Below, one piece after another: positions 8,851-19,203 of a stretch of DNA of 64,000 bases. The stretch's first letter is position 1; each line of letters opens with the position of its first letter. The stretch is taken from contig NZ_JACCKD010000002.1 of the NCBI RefSeq assembly GCF_013450155.1, positions 176,531 through 240,530 on the forward strand, in the 5' to 3' direction. The DNA is from Haloechinothrix aidingensis. Lineage in GTDB: Bacteria > Actinomycetota > Actinomycetes > Mycobacteriales > Pseudonocardiaceae. The position numbers and the translations under genes are program-made. A model generated the notes under the pieces. The model searched no databases. It was not told where the DNA came from and saw only the letters and a program-made list of their open reading frames with translations.

Positions 8851-8882
8851 GCCGCCTGCCGGTGCCTGGCCGGTCCGCCGGG

Positions 8883-9347
8883 TCAGTCCCGCAACGAGCG
8901 GACGGTACGCGAACCGTAGCGGTAGACGTGAATACTCACGGCCGGGTCGGGGCCGTCATTGCGCATCCGGTGCGCGTAACCGGGCCCGAACACCCGGGAC
9001 TGGCCGGTGTCGAGCACGTGCGTGTCCACGCCGTCCGCGTCCAGCTCGTCGGTGAGGCGCCTGCGCGCGACGACCTCGGTCAGCTGCCCGTTGACGACGG
9101 TGAACGCGCCGCTGGTGTCGCCGTGGTCATGGATGTCCGTGCCCTGACCGGGAAGCCAGCTCATCAGCCACACTTCCTGGTCCGTTCCGGACTCGACGAG
9201 CACGGCGAAGCGTTCGGACGGGTCGTAGCGGAGAAGGTCACGCCACCGCTCGCGTTCGGCGGCGAAGTCCATCGCTACGCGGACGGGGTGGCGCGGCGCC
9301 GAGCCGCTTCCGGGCTCGACGACAGTATTATCCGGGACTGCGAACAC
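8883..9347 (-). CDS. Cysteine dioxygenase-family cupin protein
   Basis: A 154-residue cupin with the thiol dioxygenase pattern: HDHGDTSGAFTVVNGQLTE carries the two metal-binding histidines and GYAHRMRN the third. Family members use Fe(II) and O2 to oxidise cysteine to cysteine sulfinate; short actinobacterial members may act on cysteine or 3-mercaptopropionate. The N-terminal start at 9347 is the first in frame with reasonable context. The flavin-binding gene converges on its 3' end. Confidence 0.85.
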   Translation of the reverse strand: MFAVPDNTVVEPGSGSAPRHPVRVAMDFAAERERWRDLLRYDPSERFAVLVESGTDQEVWLMSWLPGQGTDIHDHGDTSGAFTVVNGQLTEVVARRRLTDELDADGVDTHVLDTGQSRVFGPGYAHRMRNDGPDPAVSIHVYRYGSRTVRSLRD

Positions 9348-9634
9348 AGCAGAGATCCTCGTTCTACGGCGGGAGTCGAAGGCGGCTCCAGTGAGGCGAT
9401 CACTGCGGGAGCATCACCACGACGTACGGACGTGTGTCGGCCGTGATCAAGGACAGAGACACAGAGCGCTAGCGACACGTCGCAGGAAGACGGGACCGCT
9501 GTGGTTCAGGAAACGCTCGTACACGGTTCCGGAGCATCGCAGGCCTGCCCGGAACCGTCAAGCGCGACGGCTCGCCGAGTTACCGATCCCACATCGCGGA
9601 CACGTCGCACGCACCGAGCTCACCACCGCGTAGC

Positions 9635-10669
9635 TCAGTCCCACTCCGGCTTCTTGGCGCGACCGAGCAGCTCGGCACCGACCTGACGAGGGCTGCGCCC
9701 GTCGTGACAGAGCCGGTGCATCGCGTCGGTGAGCGGCATGTCCACCCCTTGCTCGTTGGCGAGCTCCCGGATCGACGAGCAGGACTTCACGCCTTCGGCT
9801 ACCTGTCCACCGGTGGCTTCCTGTGCCTGGGCGAGCGACTCGCCCTTGCCGAGCCGCTCGCCGAACGTGCGGTTCCGCGACAGCGGGGAGGAGCAGGTCG
9901 CAACGAGGTCACCGACCCCGGCGAGGCCGGAGAACGTCAGCGGGTCCGCGCCGAGCTTGGCACCCAACCGCGCGATCTCGGCAAGGCCACGGGTGATCAG
10001 CGTGGCCATCGTGTTCGTGCCGTATCCGAGCCCCGCCGCGACGCCACAGGCCATCGCGATGACGTTCTTGCAGGACCCGCCCAGCTCACAGCCGATGACG
10101 TCGGTGTTGGTGTACGGCCGGAAGTACTCGTTGAAGCTGGCCCGCTGGATCGACACGGCCCGCTCGTGATCGGTGCAGGCCAGCACGGCTGCCGATGGCT
10201 GCTCCGTGGCGATCTCGCGAGCCAGGTTGGGACCGGCCACCACGACGACGCGCCGCTCATCGACACCGGTGACCTCGACGATCACCTCGCTCATCCGCTT
10301 GAGGGTGCCAAGCTCGACCCCCTTGGCCAGGCTGACCAGCGGTCCGCTGTCCGGCAGGAGCTCCAGCCAGCCGGACAGGTTCGCCCGCAGGGTCTGGCTC
10401 GGCATGGCAAGCACCACCGCCTGCGCGCCGTCCAGCGCCCGCGTGGCATCGCTCGTGGCACGCAGGCTCTCGGGTAAGCGCACTCCCGGGAGGTACCGCT
10501 CGTTACCGCCGCACTCGGAGATCTCCTCCGCCAGCTCCGCGCGGCGAGCCCACATGGTCACGTCGCGGCCCGCGTCGGCGAGCACCTTGGCGAAACTCGT
10601 CCCCCACGAGCCCGCGCCGAGCACCGTGATCCGTTGCGGAACCGATTCGTCCGCCGGCACCTCAGGCAT
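9635..10669 (-). CDS. gpsA: Glycerol-3-phosphate dehydrogenase [NAD(P)+]
   Basis: Reduces dihydroxyacetone phosphate to sn-glycerol-3-phosphate, the backbone of phospholipids. The 344-residue protein opens with the Rossmann motif [19 protein letters not shown] and shows [32 protein letters not shown], the catalytic region [22 protein letters not shown] and [13 protein letters not shown]. The ATG at 10669 overlaps the end of the upstream acyltransferase gene by 8 bp, which suggests translational coupling of two steps of phospholipid synthesis. Confidence 0.96.
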   Translation of the reverse strand: MPEVPADESVPQRITVLGAGSWGTSFAKVLADAGRDVTMWARRAELAEEISECGGNERYLPGVRLPESLRATSDATRALDGAQAVVLAMPSQTLRANLSGWLELLPDSGPLVSLAKGVELGTLKRMSEVIVEVTGVDERRVVVVAGPNLAREIATEQPSAAVLACTDHERAVSIQRASFNEYFRPYTNTDVIGCELGGSCKNVIAMACGVAAGLGYGTNTMATLITRGLAEIARLGAKLGADPLTFSGLAGVGDLVATCSSPLSRNRTFGERLGKGESLAQAQEATGGQVAEGVKSCSSIRELANEQGVDMPLTDAMHRLCHDGRSPRQVGAELLGRAKKPEWD

Positions 10670-11372
10670 CGTCCACCTGTGCTGACTCCTCCTTGGCCGG
10701 AGGCTCCTCACCACGAATCTCCGCGAGCAACGCGGTGACCTCCGACATCAGTAGATCCGTGACCTCGCGCAACGTCGCCGTACTCGCTTCCAGCTCACGA
10801 TAACCGGACAGGTCCACCGGCTTACCCACGTTGTATGTCACCTTCTTACGCGGGAACGGCCGGAACCGCTTCGCGTAGCCGTCGAGCACGAGGTTGGTCC
10901 CCCATCGCGCGATCGGTATCACCGGTACGTCGTTGTGCAATGCCAGCCGCGCCACTCCCGGGAACGCGTGCTTGGGCCACCCGTCCGGATCCTTGCTGAT
11001 CGTGCCCTCCGGATAGATCACGACGACCTTGCCCTCGCGCAACGTGCGATGTGCGTCACGTAGCGCATCACCTGCCCCCGTGGTTCCGCGGTATACGGGT
11101 ATCCCGGCCGAACCTCGGAGGATCCTGCCGAGCACCGGGGTGCGGAACAGGCTGGCCTTCGCCATGAACCGGGGTACCCTCCGCTGCCGGTGCACGAAGA
11201 CCGCGTCCGTCACGGGGTCGAAGTGCGAAACGTGGTTGAGCACCAACAGCGCGGCACCGTGTCGTGGGACACGGTCCGCTCTGCGGTACTCCCGTGCCGC
11301 CACCGCGCTCAACGGGTAGAACAGCATCGCCGTGAAGGCGACCCAGAACCCGCCCTTCTCTCGCCTGGCCAA
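10662..11372 (-). CDS. 1-acylglycerol-3-phosphate acyltransferase (PlsC family)
   Basis: Membrane-associated acyltransferase that makes phosphatidic acid. Motif I is NHVSHFDP (NHX4D), motif [16 protein letters not shown], and [12 protein letters not shown] is motif IV. A hydrophobic stretch lies near the N-terminus ([16 protein letters not shown]). The frame is open to 11435, but a TTG at 11372 with GAGG 7 bp upstream gives the usual start [10 protein letters not shown]. It overlaps gpsA. About 236 residues. Confidence 0.9.
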   Translation of the reverse strand: MARREKGGFWVAFTAMLFYPLSAVAAREYRRADRVPRHGAALLVLNHVSHFDPVTDAVFVHRQRRVPRFMAKASLFRTPVLGRILRGSAGIPVYRGTTGAGDALRDAHRTLREGKVVVIYPEGTISKDPDGWPKHAFPGVARLALHNDVPVIPIARWGTNLVLDGYAKRFRPFPRKKVTYNVGKPVDLSGYRELEASTATLREVTDLLMSEVTALLAEIRGEEPPAKEESAQVDDA

Positions 11373-11619
11373 CTGACTGCCTCGTTTCTGCCTCTCGGTC
11401 CGCACCACGGACCGGACCTGCCACGGCCGCACCACTACCCGGGCAGTTGCGACCCGCTCCCGTCAAGTTTGCATTGTCCTCTCGGGCGGCTGAGCCGCGG
11501 GTGAATCGCGCGGCGGTGATCGAGGCTCGCCACCCGCCTGCCGTCCGGGGCCATCGCCCCGGCACCGTCTCGAGGCACGGGCTGTGCCCACCGCGCCCTG
11601 GTACGGAACAATTGGGGGC

Positions 11620-13950
11620 GTGGGTAGCAGTGAGGACCGTACGCAGGTACGCAACGGCGAGGCCGTACCCGGAGACAGCGGCACGGGCGGGCCAGCGGAA
11701 CCGGCGGCCGAGCAGTGGGGTGAGCACGGTCCGGCAGGCTACGGCGGCGAGCAGGCCGATGGTCACCAGCCGGGCCCCGGGACAGCGGCGGCAGCGGAGC
11801 CGGAGTCCGATGCCGTCCCGCACACCGGTGACATCCACTCCGTCCCCTCGGCCCCACCGGCCGTGACGCCCGCGGGGGCAGGCGAGCTGCTCGACTCGTT
11901 ACCGGAGGATCGCTACCTCAACCGGGAACTGTCCTGGCAGGACTTCAACGCGCGGGTACTCGCCCTCGCCGAGGACGAGTCACAGCCACTGCTGGAGCGC
12001 GCCAAGTACCTCGCCATCTTCGCTTCCAACCTGGACGAGTTCTACATGGTCCGCGTGGCGGGCCTCAAGCGCAGGCACGAGATGGGCCTGGGCGTGCGCA
12101 GCGCGGACGGTCTCTCCCCCCGCGAGCAGCTCGCCTATATCGCGAAGCGCAACCAGGACCTGGTCTCCCGCCAGACATCGGTGTTCGAGGACCACCTCCG
12201 ACCCGCTCTGGAGGAGGTCGGTATCCGGATGGTCCGCTGGCACGAGCTCGACGACACGGAACGCGCCCGGCTGTCGAGCTACTTCAACGACCACATCTTC
12301 CCGGTGCTGACCCCGCTCGCGGTGGACCCGGCGCACCCGTTCCCCTACATCTCCGGCCTGTCACTCAACCTCGCTGTGACCGTGCGCGACCCCGAAGCGG
12401 GCACGGAACGTTTCGCCAGGGTCAAGATCCCGAACAACGTTCTGCGGTTGATCCGCGTCGAGGAGGGCGACGACGAGGCCGGAACGACCTACCTGCCGCT
12501 CGAGGAGCTGATCGCGGCACACCTCTCCGAGCTCTTCACCGGTATGGAGGTCATCGAGCACCACGTCTTCCGCGTCACCCGCAACGCCGACTTCGAGGTC
12601 GAGGAGGACCGGGACGAGGACCTGCTGCAAGCTCTGGAACGCGAGCTGGCCCAGCGCCGGTTCGGCCGTCCCGTCCGGCTCGAGGTCGAGAAGGACATGA
12701 GCGAGCACATGCTCGAGCTGTTGCTTCGCGAACTCGAGGTCGACCCCTACGACGTCGTCGCCGTGCCCGGCCTGATCGACATGACCTGTCTCGAACAGCT
12801 CGCCGCGCTCGACCGCAAGGAGCTGAAGTTCCCCCCGTTCGTTCCGGCCACCCACCCCGCGTTCGCCGAGCGGGAGACGCCGAAGAGTGTCTTCGCCACC
12901 CTGCGCGAGGGCGACATCCTGGTCAACCACCCCTATGACGCCTTCTCTACCAGTGTCCAACGCTTCATCGAGCAGGCCGCGAGCGACCCTGGCGTGCTGG
13001 CCATCAAGCAGACGCTGTACCGCACGTCCGGTGACTCGCCGATCGTCGACGCCCTCATCAACGCCGCCGAGGCGGGGAAGCAGGTCGTCGCCCTCGTCGA
13101 GATCAAGGCACGCTTCGACGAGCAAGCCAACATCTCGTGGGCGCGGACCCTCGAACGCGCGGGCGTTCACGTGGTGTACGGCCTGGTCGGGCTGAAGACG
13201 CACTGCAAGGTCTCCCTCGTGGTCCGCCAGGAGGGCTCCCGGATCCGCCGGTACTGCCATATCGGCACCGGAAACTACAACCCCAGGACAGCTCGGCTGT
13301 ACGAGGATCTCGGTTTGCTGACCGCCGACGACGGTGTCGGAGCCGACCTCACCGACCTGTTCAACGTCCTGACCGGCTACGCGCAACAGGGCCAGTACCG
13401 CAACATCCTCACCTCGCCGCACGGCATCCGGCGCGGCATCCTCGGCTGTATCAGGGCCGAGACGGAACGCGCGAGGCAGGGCCTTTCCGCCGGTATCCGG
13501 CTCAAGGTGAACGCGCTTGTCGACGAGCAGATCATCGACGGCCTCTACGATGCTTCCCAGGCCGGTGTCGACGTCGAGGTCGTCGTACGCGGCATCTGCG
13601 CGCTCAAACCAGGAGTTCCCGGGCTGAGCGAGAACATCCACATCCGCTCGTTGCTCGGCCGGTTCCTGGAACACTCCCGGATCTTCCACTTCGCCGGCGC
13701 CGGCCAGTACTGGATCGGCAGTGCCGACATGATGCACCGGAATCTCGACCGCCGTATCGAAGTTCTCGTCAACGTGACCGACGCCAAGCTGACCGAACAG
13801 CTCGACGAGATACTCGACTCCGCACTCGACCCGGCGACTCGATGCTGGGTACTGACGTCCACCGGGGAATGGACACCCTCACCGTCATCCGGTTCGCAGG
13901 TTCGCGACCACCAGACAGAGCTGCTGAACAAGCACAAGGCGATGGGCTGA
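11620..13950 (+). CDS. ppk: Polyphosphate kinase 1
   Basis: Makes inorganic polyphosphate from ATP. The 776-residue protein has a Gly/Ala/Pro-rich, probably disordered extension of about 95 residues, then the PPK1 N-domain ([37 protein letters not shown]), the head domain, and the catalytic C-domains with [33 protein letters not shown], the phospho-histidine region [26 protein letters not shown] and [18 protein letters not shown]. The GTG at 11620 is used because a G-rich Shine-Dalgarno-like run precedes it; the frame continues further upstream without support. Followed closely by mutT1, as in mycobacteria. Confidence 0.96.
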   Translation: MGSSEDRTQVRNGEAVPGDSGTGGPAEPAAEQWGEHGPAGYGGEQADGHQPGPGTAAAAEPESDAVPHTGDIHSVPSAPPAVTPAGAGELLDSLPEDRYLNRELSWQDFNARVLALAEDESQPLLERAKYLAIFASNLDEFYMVRVAGLKRRHEMGLGVRSADGLSPREQLAYIAKRNQDLVSRQTSVFEDHLRPALEEVGIRMVRWHELDDTERARLSSYFNDHIFPVLTPLAVDPAHPFPYISGLSLNLAVTVRDPEAGTERFARVKIPNNVLRLIRVEEGDDEAGTTYLPLEELIAAHLSELFTGMEVIEHHVFRVTRNADFEVEEDRDEDLLQALERELAQRRFGRPVRLEVEKDMSEHMLELLLRELEVDPYDVVAVPGLIDMTCLEQLAALDRKELKFPPFVPATHPAFAERETPKSVFATLREGDILVNHPYDAFSTSVQRFIEQAASDPGVLAIKQTLYRTSGDSPIVDALINAAEAGKQVVALVEIKARFDEQANISWARTLERAGVHVVYGLVGLKTHCKVSLVVRQEGSRIRRYCHIGTGNYNPRTARLYEDLGLLTADDGVGADLTDLFNVLTGYAQQGQYRNILTSPHGIRRGILGCIRAETERARQGLSAGIRLKVNALVDEQIIDGLYDASQAGVDVEVVVRGICALKPGVPGLSENIHIRSLLGRFLEHSRIFHFAGAGQYWIGSADMMHRNLDRRIEVLVNVTDAKLTEQLDEILDSALDPATRCWVLTSTGEWTPSPSSGSQVRDHQTELLNKHKAMG

Positions 13951-14036
13951 AGCGATGGTTGGGCAACCGGATGTCGAAGTACGACCCGACCGATGAACGA
14001 GTGCACGGGTCATTCGGACCGCGGGAAGGATAGAAG

Positions 14037-14984
14037 GTGGGTTCACCCGAGAGACAGCTCACGACTCGCGCCGCGGGTGCCGTCGTTTGGCGACGGGACC
14101 GGCACGACCGCACCGAGATCGCGATCGTGCATCGCCCGCGCTACGACGACTGGTCCCTGCCGAAAGGAAAGATCGACCGGCACGAGACGAGTCCGGAGGC
14201 AGCGGTCCGCGAGGTGGCCGAGGAGACCGGCCAGTCGTGCGTTCTCGAGCGCTTCCTGACGACGGTGGGATACACGATCCCGGCGGAAACCGGCGAGGGC
14301 ACGGTACCGAAGTCGGTGAACTACTACAGCGCGAGGGCGGCAGGGGGTACCTTCGTCCCGAACTCCGAAGTAGACGAGCTGCGCTGGATGGACGTCGCCG
14401 AGGCGCGCCGCGTGCTGAGCTACTCCACCGAGATCGGCGTCCTCGACGAGTTCACCTCGATCCCGACGGACTCGAGCACTCTGCTGCTCGTCCGGCATGC
14501 CAAGGCCGGCAAGAAGGAGAACTGGGACGGCGACGACGATCTCAGACCGCTGTCCAACGCGGGTCTGCGTCAGGCCGAGGCGCTGGCGAACCTGCTACCG
14601 CTGTTCGGCCCGGACCGTGTCCATTCCGCGCCCCGCCTGCGCTGCGTACAGACAGTGCATCGTATCGCGGAAGGCATCGGGAGCGAGGTCGTCCACGAAC
14701 CGCTGCTGTCCGAGGAAGGTTACACGCAGGACCCCGACAAGGGAATGCAGCGCCTGCTCGAACTGGTCAGCGGTGGTGGTACTCCAGTGGTGTGCAGCCA
14801 GGGAGGCGTCATCCCGGATTTGGTGAGCACGCTCGCAGCGCGCGACGGCCACACGCTGCGGAGCACGCCAACCAAGAAGGGATCGCTGTGGGTTCTGACG
14901 TTCACCCCACATCCGGACGGTTCGGGACCGATGCTGCGCTCCGCGCACCACCTGCCGAACCCGCTACCGACACCGGATCGCTGA
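14037..14984 (+). CDS. mutT1: Two-domain Nudix hydrolase / histidine phosphatase, MutT1-type
   Basis: A 315-residue fusion. Residues 8-140 are a Nudix domain with the box GKIDRHETSPEAAVREVAEE (GX5EX7REUXEEXGU), residues 145-300 a phosphoglycerate-mutase-like domain with the catalytic motif LLLVRHAKAGKKENWDGDDD. Mycobacterial MutT1 has the same layout and hydrolyses 8-oxo-(d)GTP or dinucleotide polyphosphates; a similar sanitising role is inferred. GTG start at 14037 preceded by GGAAGGATAGAAG. It lies 86 bp after ppk and ends at a strong terminator. Confidence 0.92.
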   Translation: MGSPERQLTTRAAGAVVWRRDRHDRTEIAIVHRPRYDDWSLPKGKIDRHETSPEAAVREVAEETGQSCVLERFLTTVGYTIPAETGEGTVPKSVNYYSARAAGGTFVPNSEVDELRWMDVAEARRVLSYSTEIGVLDEFTSIPTDSSTLLLVRHAKAGKKENWDGDDDLRPLSNAGLRQAEALANLLPLFGPDRVHSAPRLRCVQTVHRIAEGIGSEVVHEPLLSEEGYTQDPDKGMQRLLELVSGGGTPVVCSQGGVIPDLVSTLAARDGHTLRSTPTKKGSLWVLTFTPHPDGSGPMLRSAHHLPNPLPTPDR

Positions 14985-15023
14985 CCGCCACAGGCGCGAG
15001 CCGTACCTCGCTCCCGCGAACAG

Positions 15024-15064
15024 CCCCGCTGTGGCATCCCGACCCGCCACAGCGGGGTCTTTCC
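15024..15064 (+). terminator. Intrinsic terminator after mutT1
   Basis: A perfect 12-bp stem (CCCCGCTGTGGC and complement) with a 10-nt loop followed by TCTTTCC, 40 bp after the mutT1 stop. Confidence 0.85.
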
Positions 15065-15212
15065 ATCTCCTGCACGATCAGCTTGCCGGCGTTACCGAGG
15101 CTCATCCGGCCCCGACAACGCACGGAGCACGCGTTCCTTGCGTCGGGTACTTCGCCCCGGAGGCGGCGACGGCCACGTCCGGACCGGCACGCGCCCCGCG
15201 GGAACGCTCGCG

Positions 15213-16025
15213 CTACTTCTTCCGCGTAGTCGTCGTCCGCTTCGCCGTAGACTGCTTCGCCGCCGTCTTGGTCGAGCTCTTCGCGGTCGACTTCGGCGAG
15301 GCCTTCGTCGACGATGCCGTCGACTTGGACGCCGTCTTGCTCGTCGCCTTCGGAGCCGACTTCGACTGCCCCTTGGCCGCCGTCGTCGTCGAGCTCTTCT
15401 TCGCCGTCGTGCCGGACGCCTTCGCGGTCGTCGACTTCGCGGTCGTCGACTTCGCCGTACTCGCCTTGGTCGTGCTGGCCTTGGCGGTGCTCGTCTTGGC
15501 AGTACTCGACTTCGTCCCGGTCTTGGACGCGGTCTGTGTCGCACCCTTCGCCGTGCTCTTCGTCGCGGCGGCCTTCTGGCCCGACCTGGCCGTCGTCTTG
15601 GTGGCCGTGCCACCGGCAGCCGTCGCACGCTTGGCAGTCGGGCGAGTGCTTGTTCCCGGCGATGCCGGCGCACGGGTCGCCGAGGAACGAGCGGCGGCGG
15701 TCTTGGTGGTCGACGACGACCGCTGAGTGCTCGCACGCGGCAACTTGCGCTTACCGCTGACGACTTCCTTGAACGCGGTACCAGGGCGGAATGCCGGCAC
15801 GTTGGTCTTCTTCACGCGAACCGTCTCGCCCGTCTGCGGATTCCTGGCCGTGCGAGCCGCGCGTGACCGCTTCTCGAAGGCACCGAATCCGGTGATGTTG
15901 ACCTTCTCTCCCTTATTCACGGTACGAATGATGATGTCGACGAGGTTGTCGACGGCCTCACTCGCGACCTTCTTGTCACCGATACGCTCAGAGAGCGCTT
16001 CAACCAGATCCGTCTTGTTCGCCAT
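15213..16025 (-). CDS. hupB: HU-family nucleoid protein with long Lys/Ala/Thr-rich tail (HupB type)
   Basis: Histone-like protein that bends and compacts DNA. Residues 1-90 are a canonical HU domain ([37 protein letters not shown], the arm region [22 protein letters not shown]). Residues about 95-270 form a low-complexity basic tail of [11 protein letters not shown] repeats, as in mycobacterial HupB but longer (about 175 residues). The tail probably binds DNA loosely and may be acetylated or phosphorylated. The gene lies alone between mutT1 and leuDC. Confidence 0.95.
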   Translation of the reverse strand: MANKTDLVEALSERIGDKKVASEAVDNLVDIIIRTVNKGEKVNITGFGAFEKRSRAARTARNPQTGETVRVKKTNVPAFRPGTAFKEVVSGKRKLPRASTQRSSSTTKTAAARSSATRAPASPGTSTRPTAKRATAAGGTATKTTARSGQKAAATKSTAKGATQTASKTGTKSSTAKTSTAKASTTKASTAKSTTAKSTTAKASGTTAKKSSTTTAAKGQSKSAPKATSKTASKSTASSTKASPKSTAKSSTKTAAKQSTAKRTTTTRKK

Positions 16026-16202
16026 TCCAGTCCTCCGAAGAACCTTGCTGTCACGGCCCTACCGGCCGACTCAAATCGCCACGGTATTAGGAACAGCCTA
16101 CAAATTCCACACGACACGGCCCTAGCTCCCCTGCGACTTTGGCGAACTACCCCCCATTGGAGGGAATGGCGAACGCGCGTGGACGGGCGAACGTGGCCGG
16201 GA

Positions 16203-16805
16203 TCAGCCGGCGTCGGCTTCGGTGGTCGTGGGTTTCCAGACCGGCCGCGTGCCTTCGAAGGTGTCGATCTCCGCCGCGTGGCGCAGGGTCAGCGCGATGT
16301 CGTCGAGCCCCTCCATGAGGCGCCAGCGGGTGTAGTCGTCGATGGTGAAGGTGGTGACGAAGTCCTTCGCTCGCACGGTCATATCGGTGAGGTCGACAGC
16401 CACCTCGGTGCCCGGCTCGTGCTCGAGGATCTTCCAGATCTGCTCTACATCGGACTGCTCGCACTCCGCGGTGAGCAGTCCCTGCTTGCCGGCGTTACCG
16501 CGGAAGATGTCGGCGAAGCGCGCGGAGATGACCACCCGGAAGCCATAGTTCATCAGTGCCCACACGGCATGCTCGCGGGAGGAGCCTGTACCGAAGTCCG
16601 GCCCGGCCACGAGGACGCTCCCGTGACGGAACGCCTCCTGGTTCAGTACGAACGTCTCGTCGTGCCGCCACGCGGCGAACAGGCCGTCCTCGAAGCCGGT
16701 CCGCGAGACGCGCTTGAGATACACGGCGGGGATGATCTGGTCCGTGTCTACGTTGGATCTACGGAGCGGGACCCCGATGCCGGTGTGCTGGGTGAATGCT
16801 TCCAT
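16203..16805 (-). CDS. leuD: 3-isopropylmalate dehydratase small subunit
   Basis: Forms with LeuC the isomerase that turns 2-isopropylmalate into 3-isopropylmalate in leucine synthesis. The 200 residues have the usual length and show [46 protein letters not shown]-like segments ([19 protein letters not shown]) and [19 protein letters not shown]. It follows leuC by 11 bp in one operon. Confidence 0.97.
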   Translation of the reverse strand: MEAFTQHTGIGVPLRRSNVDTDQIIPAVYLKRVSRTGFEDGLFAAWRHDETFVLNQEAFRHGSVLVAGPDFGTGSSREHAVWALMNYGFRVVISARFADIFRGNAGKQGLLTAECEQSDVEQIWKILEHEPGTEVAVDLTDMTVRAKDFVTTFTIDDYTRWRLMEGLDDIALTLRHAAEIDTFEGTRPVWKPTTTEADAG

Positions 16806-16816
16806 GCTGTCCCCTT

Positions 16817-18295
16817 TTACTCGGTGAGATCTTCCGGGCTGGCCAAGGTCCCGCGTACCGCGGTGGCCGCGGCGACGAGGGGGGACACGAGGTGCGTGCG
16901 CCCACCCTTACCCTGCCTGCCCTCGAAGTTACGGTTGGAGGTCGACGCGCTGCGTTCACCCGGGCTCAGCTGATCCGGGTTCATCCCCAGGCACATGGAG
17001 CATCCAGCCTGCCGCCACTGTGCTCCTGCCTCGAGGAACACCGTGTCGAGCCCCTCGGCTTCGGCTACCTCGCGAACACGCATCGACCCCGGAACGACCA
17101 GCATCTGGACGTTGTCGGCGACCTTGTGCCCCCGTAACACGTCCGCGGCCGCACGCAGGTCCTCGATCCGGCCGTTGGTGCACGATCCGAGGAAGACCGT
17201 GTCGACGGCGATGTCCCGCAACGGGGTGCCCGGCTCCAGGTCCATGTACGACAGGGCCTTCTCCGCGGCGAAGCGCTCGGTCTCGTCGGCGATGAGCTCC
17301 GGGTCCGGCACCGACTCGGACAGCGGCAGGCCCTGGCCGGGGTTCGTGCCCCAGGTGACGAACGGCGTCAGCGTGCTGGCGTCGATGTCGACCTCGGCGT
17401 CGAACTCCGCGTCCGGATCCGTGCACAGCGCCCGCCAGCTGGCGACGGCGTCGTCCCACTGCGCGCCTGTCGGCGCGTGCGGCCGCTGGTGCAGGTAACG
17501 GAAGGTGGTCTCGTCCGGAGCGATCATTCCCGCACGGGCGCCCGCCTCGATGGACATGTTGCAGATCGTCATCCGTGCTTCCATCGACAGCGACTCGATG
17601 GCGCTGCCCCGGTACTCGAGCACGTAACCCTGGCCACCTCCGGTGCCGATCCTGGCGATGACGGCGAGAATGATGTCCTTGGCCGTGACCCCGGGGCGGA
17701 GCTCACCGTTGACGTTGACGGCCATCGTCTTGAACGGCCGCAGCGGCAAGGTCTGCGTCGCCAGCACGTGCTCCACCTCGGAGGTGCCGATACCGAACGC
17801 CATCGCACCGAACGCGCCGTGGGTCGAGGTGTGGCTGTCGCCGCACACCACGGTCATGCCCGGCTGCGTCAGGCCGAGCTGCGGGCCGATGACGTGCACG
17901 ATGCCCTGCTCGGTGTCCCCCATCGGGTGCAGGCGAACGCCGAACTCCTCGCAGTTCGCACGCAGGGTGTCGACCTGTGTGCGCGAGACGGGGTCGGCGA
18001 TCGGCAGGTGCGTGTCGATGGTGGGGACGTTGTGATCCTCGGTCGCGATGGTGAGGTCCGGCCGCCGTACCTTCCTACCTGCCAGCCGCAGACCTTCGAA
18101 CGCCTGCGGGCTGGTGACCTCGTGCACGAGGTGCAGATCGATGTAGAGCAGGTCCGGCTCGGAACCCTCACCGTGGCGTACCACGTGCGCGTCCCAGATC
18201 TTCTCCGCGAGCGTGCGCCCCCGACCGCCGCTCGACCGCCCGTCCTGTGATGTTGTGTCTTCGGGCCCATCGGCCCGTGTTGTTGGGGTTGCCAC
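16817..18295 (-). CDS. leuC: 3-isopropylmalate dehydratase large subunit
   Basis: Aconitase-type [4Fe-4S] subunit of isopropylmalate isomerase. The 492 residues include [20 protein letters not shown], the cluster ligands [12 protein letters not shown] and [12 protein letters not shown], and [20 protein letters not shown]. The first 25 residues are polar and variable, so [12 protein letters not shown] could be shorter in life. Transcribed away from the IclR regulator; a small inverted repeat lies in the shared 109-bp promoter. Confidence 0.97.
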   Translation of the reverse strand: MATPTTRADGPEDTTSQDGRSSGGRGRTLAEKIWDAHVVRHGEGSEPDLLYIDLHLVHEVTSPQAFEGLRLAGRKVRRPDLTIATEDHNVPTIDTHLPIADPVSRTQVDTLRANCEEFGVRLHPMGDTEQGIVHVIGPQLGLTQPGMTVVCGDSHTSTHGAFGAMAFGIGTSEVEHVLATQTLPLRPFKTMAVNVNGELRPGVTAKDIILAVIARIGTGGGQGYVLEYRGSAIESLSMEARMTICNMSIEAGARAGMIAPDETTFRYLHQRPHAPTGAQWDDAVASWRALCTDPDAEFDAEVDIDASTLTPFVTWGTNPGQGLPLSESVPDPELIADETERFAAEKALSYMDLEPGTPLRDIAVDTVFLGSCTNGRIEDLRAAADVLRGHKVADNVQMLVVPGSMRVREVAEAEGLDTVFLEAGAQWRQAGCSMCLGMNPDQLSPGERSASTSNRNFEGRQGKGGRTHLVSPLVAAATAVRGTLASPEDLTE

Positions 18296-18374
18296 GATGC
18301 TCAGACTCCTCGCACGGGAATGTTGTTGACGATTCGGTCGTGCCTCGACCGGCGAGCGTCCCGCGATATGGACT

Positions 18375-18389
18375 TCTCAATATACGAGA
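18375..18389. promoter_or_regulatory. Putative IclR-type operator and promoter, leuC / iclR
   Basis: TCTC-AATATAC-GAGA, a short inverted repeat in an AT-rich patch of the 109-bp divergent region. TAGTAT at 18393-18398 could be the -10 box of the IclR gene; its GTG at 18405 is so close that the mRNA would be leaderless. NdgR/LtbR-type IclR proteins are known to control leuCD in actinobacteria; this site as their target is inference. Confidence 0.5.
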
Positions 18390-18404
18390 TTGTAGTATCG
18401 CGCT

Positions 18405-19124
18405 GTGGGACAGGATAGCGCGTCGAACCAGTACAGCGGCATAGGTGTCTTGGACAAGGCCGTCGTGGTACTGCAAACGGTGGCGAACGAGCCGTGCGGC
18501 CTCGCCGAGCTGTGCAGCCGCACGGGCCTACCGCGGGCGACCGCCCATCGGTTGGCCGCGGGGCTGGAAGCGCACCGCCTGCTGCGTCGCACACCGGATG
18601 GCCGGTGGCGCCCGGGTGCCGCGCTGACCGAACTCGCGGGCGCGGCGACCGACCCGCTCCTGGACGCGGCGAGCATCGTGCTGCCCAAGTTGCGGGACGC
18701 CACGGGAGAGAGCGTGCAGCTCTACCGGCGCGACGGCACGCAACGTGTCTGCGTGGCTACCGCCGAGCCGTTGAGCGGGCTGCGCGACACCGTTCCCGTC
18801 GGCGCGCGGCTTCCGATGACGGCAGGCTCCGGCGCGAAGGTTCTCGCCGCGTGGGCGGACCCGCACAGCCAGCCGCCGGTCCCGCACGAGGCGGTATTCG
18901 GCGAACGAACCCTCGTCGAAGTGCGGCGCCGCGGGTGGGCGCAGAGCGTCGCCGAGCGCGAGCCCGGCGTGGCAAGCGTGTCCGCACCGGTACGCGAGTC
19001 GTCCGGGACGGTCGTCGCGGCGGTGTCCATATCGGGCCCCACGGAGCGGATCGGCCGCAAGCCGGGAGTGCGCTGGGCGAGCGACCTGCTCGCCGCTGCC
19101 GAGGATCTCACGCAGCAGCTCTAG
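18405..19124 (+). CDS. IclR-family regulator, NdgR/LtbR-like
   Basis: A 239-residue regulator with an N-terminal winged helix (GVLDKAVVVLQTVANEPCGL, SRTGLPRATAHRLAAGLEAH) and a C-terminal effector domain (GESVQLYRRDGTQRVCVATA, RLPMTAGSGAKVLAAW, GVASVSAPVRESSGTVVAAV). Homologues next to leuCD in Streptomyces, Corynebacterium and Mycobacterium regulate leucine and related amino acid genes. The divergent position supports the same role. GTG start at 18405 without a clear ribosome-binding site, perhaps leaderless. Confidence 0.9.
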   Translation: MGQDSASNQYSGIGVLDKAVVVLQTVANEPCGLAELCSRTGLPRATAHRLAAGLEAHRLLRRTPDGRWRPGAALTELAGAATDPLLDAASIVLPKLRDATGESVQLYRRDGTQRVCVATAEPLSGLRDTVPVGARLPMTAGSGAKVLAAWADPHSQPPVPHEAVFGERTLVEVRRRGWAQSVAEREPGVASVSAPVRESSGTVVAAVSISGPTERIGRKPGVRWASDLLAAAEDLTQQL

Positions 19125-19136
19125 CCGCCGGCGTGC

Positions 19137-19193
19137 GCGAGCCGAAGGCCTCCTCGGGTACCGCACAGGTACCGGAGGAGGCCTTCGGCTCGC
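19137..19193. terminator. Bidirectional terminator hairpin, same family as at 5484
   Basis: Nearly perfect stem: GCGAGCCGAAGGCCTCCT at the base, inner GGTACC/GGTACC, loop GCACA. It lies between the ends of the IclR gene (plus) and a TetR gene (minus). Base and top of the stem are almost the same as in the hairpin at 5484-5538, with the middle varied in a compensating way. Confidence 0.85.
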
Positions 19194-19203
19194 CCCACCC
19201 GCC

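Noticed and set aside
9348-9634. Regulatory leader or riboswitch before the cysteine dioxygenase gene
   Set aside because: The open frame there has only scattered Cys codons and no terminator or known riboswitch core; nothing could be supported.
12361-13737. Long open frame on the minus strand inside ppk
   Set aside because: It is antisense to a fully conserved ppk and its residues follow codon-position GC bias; no known domain.
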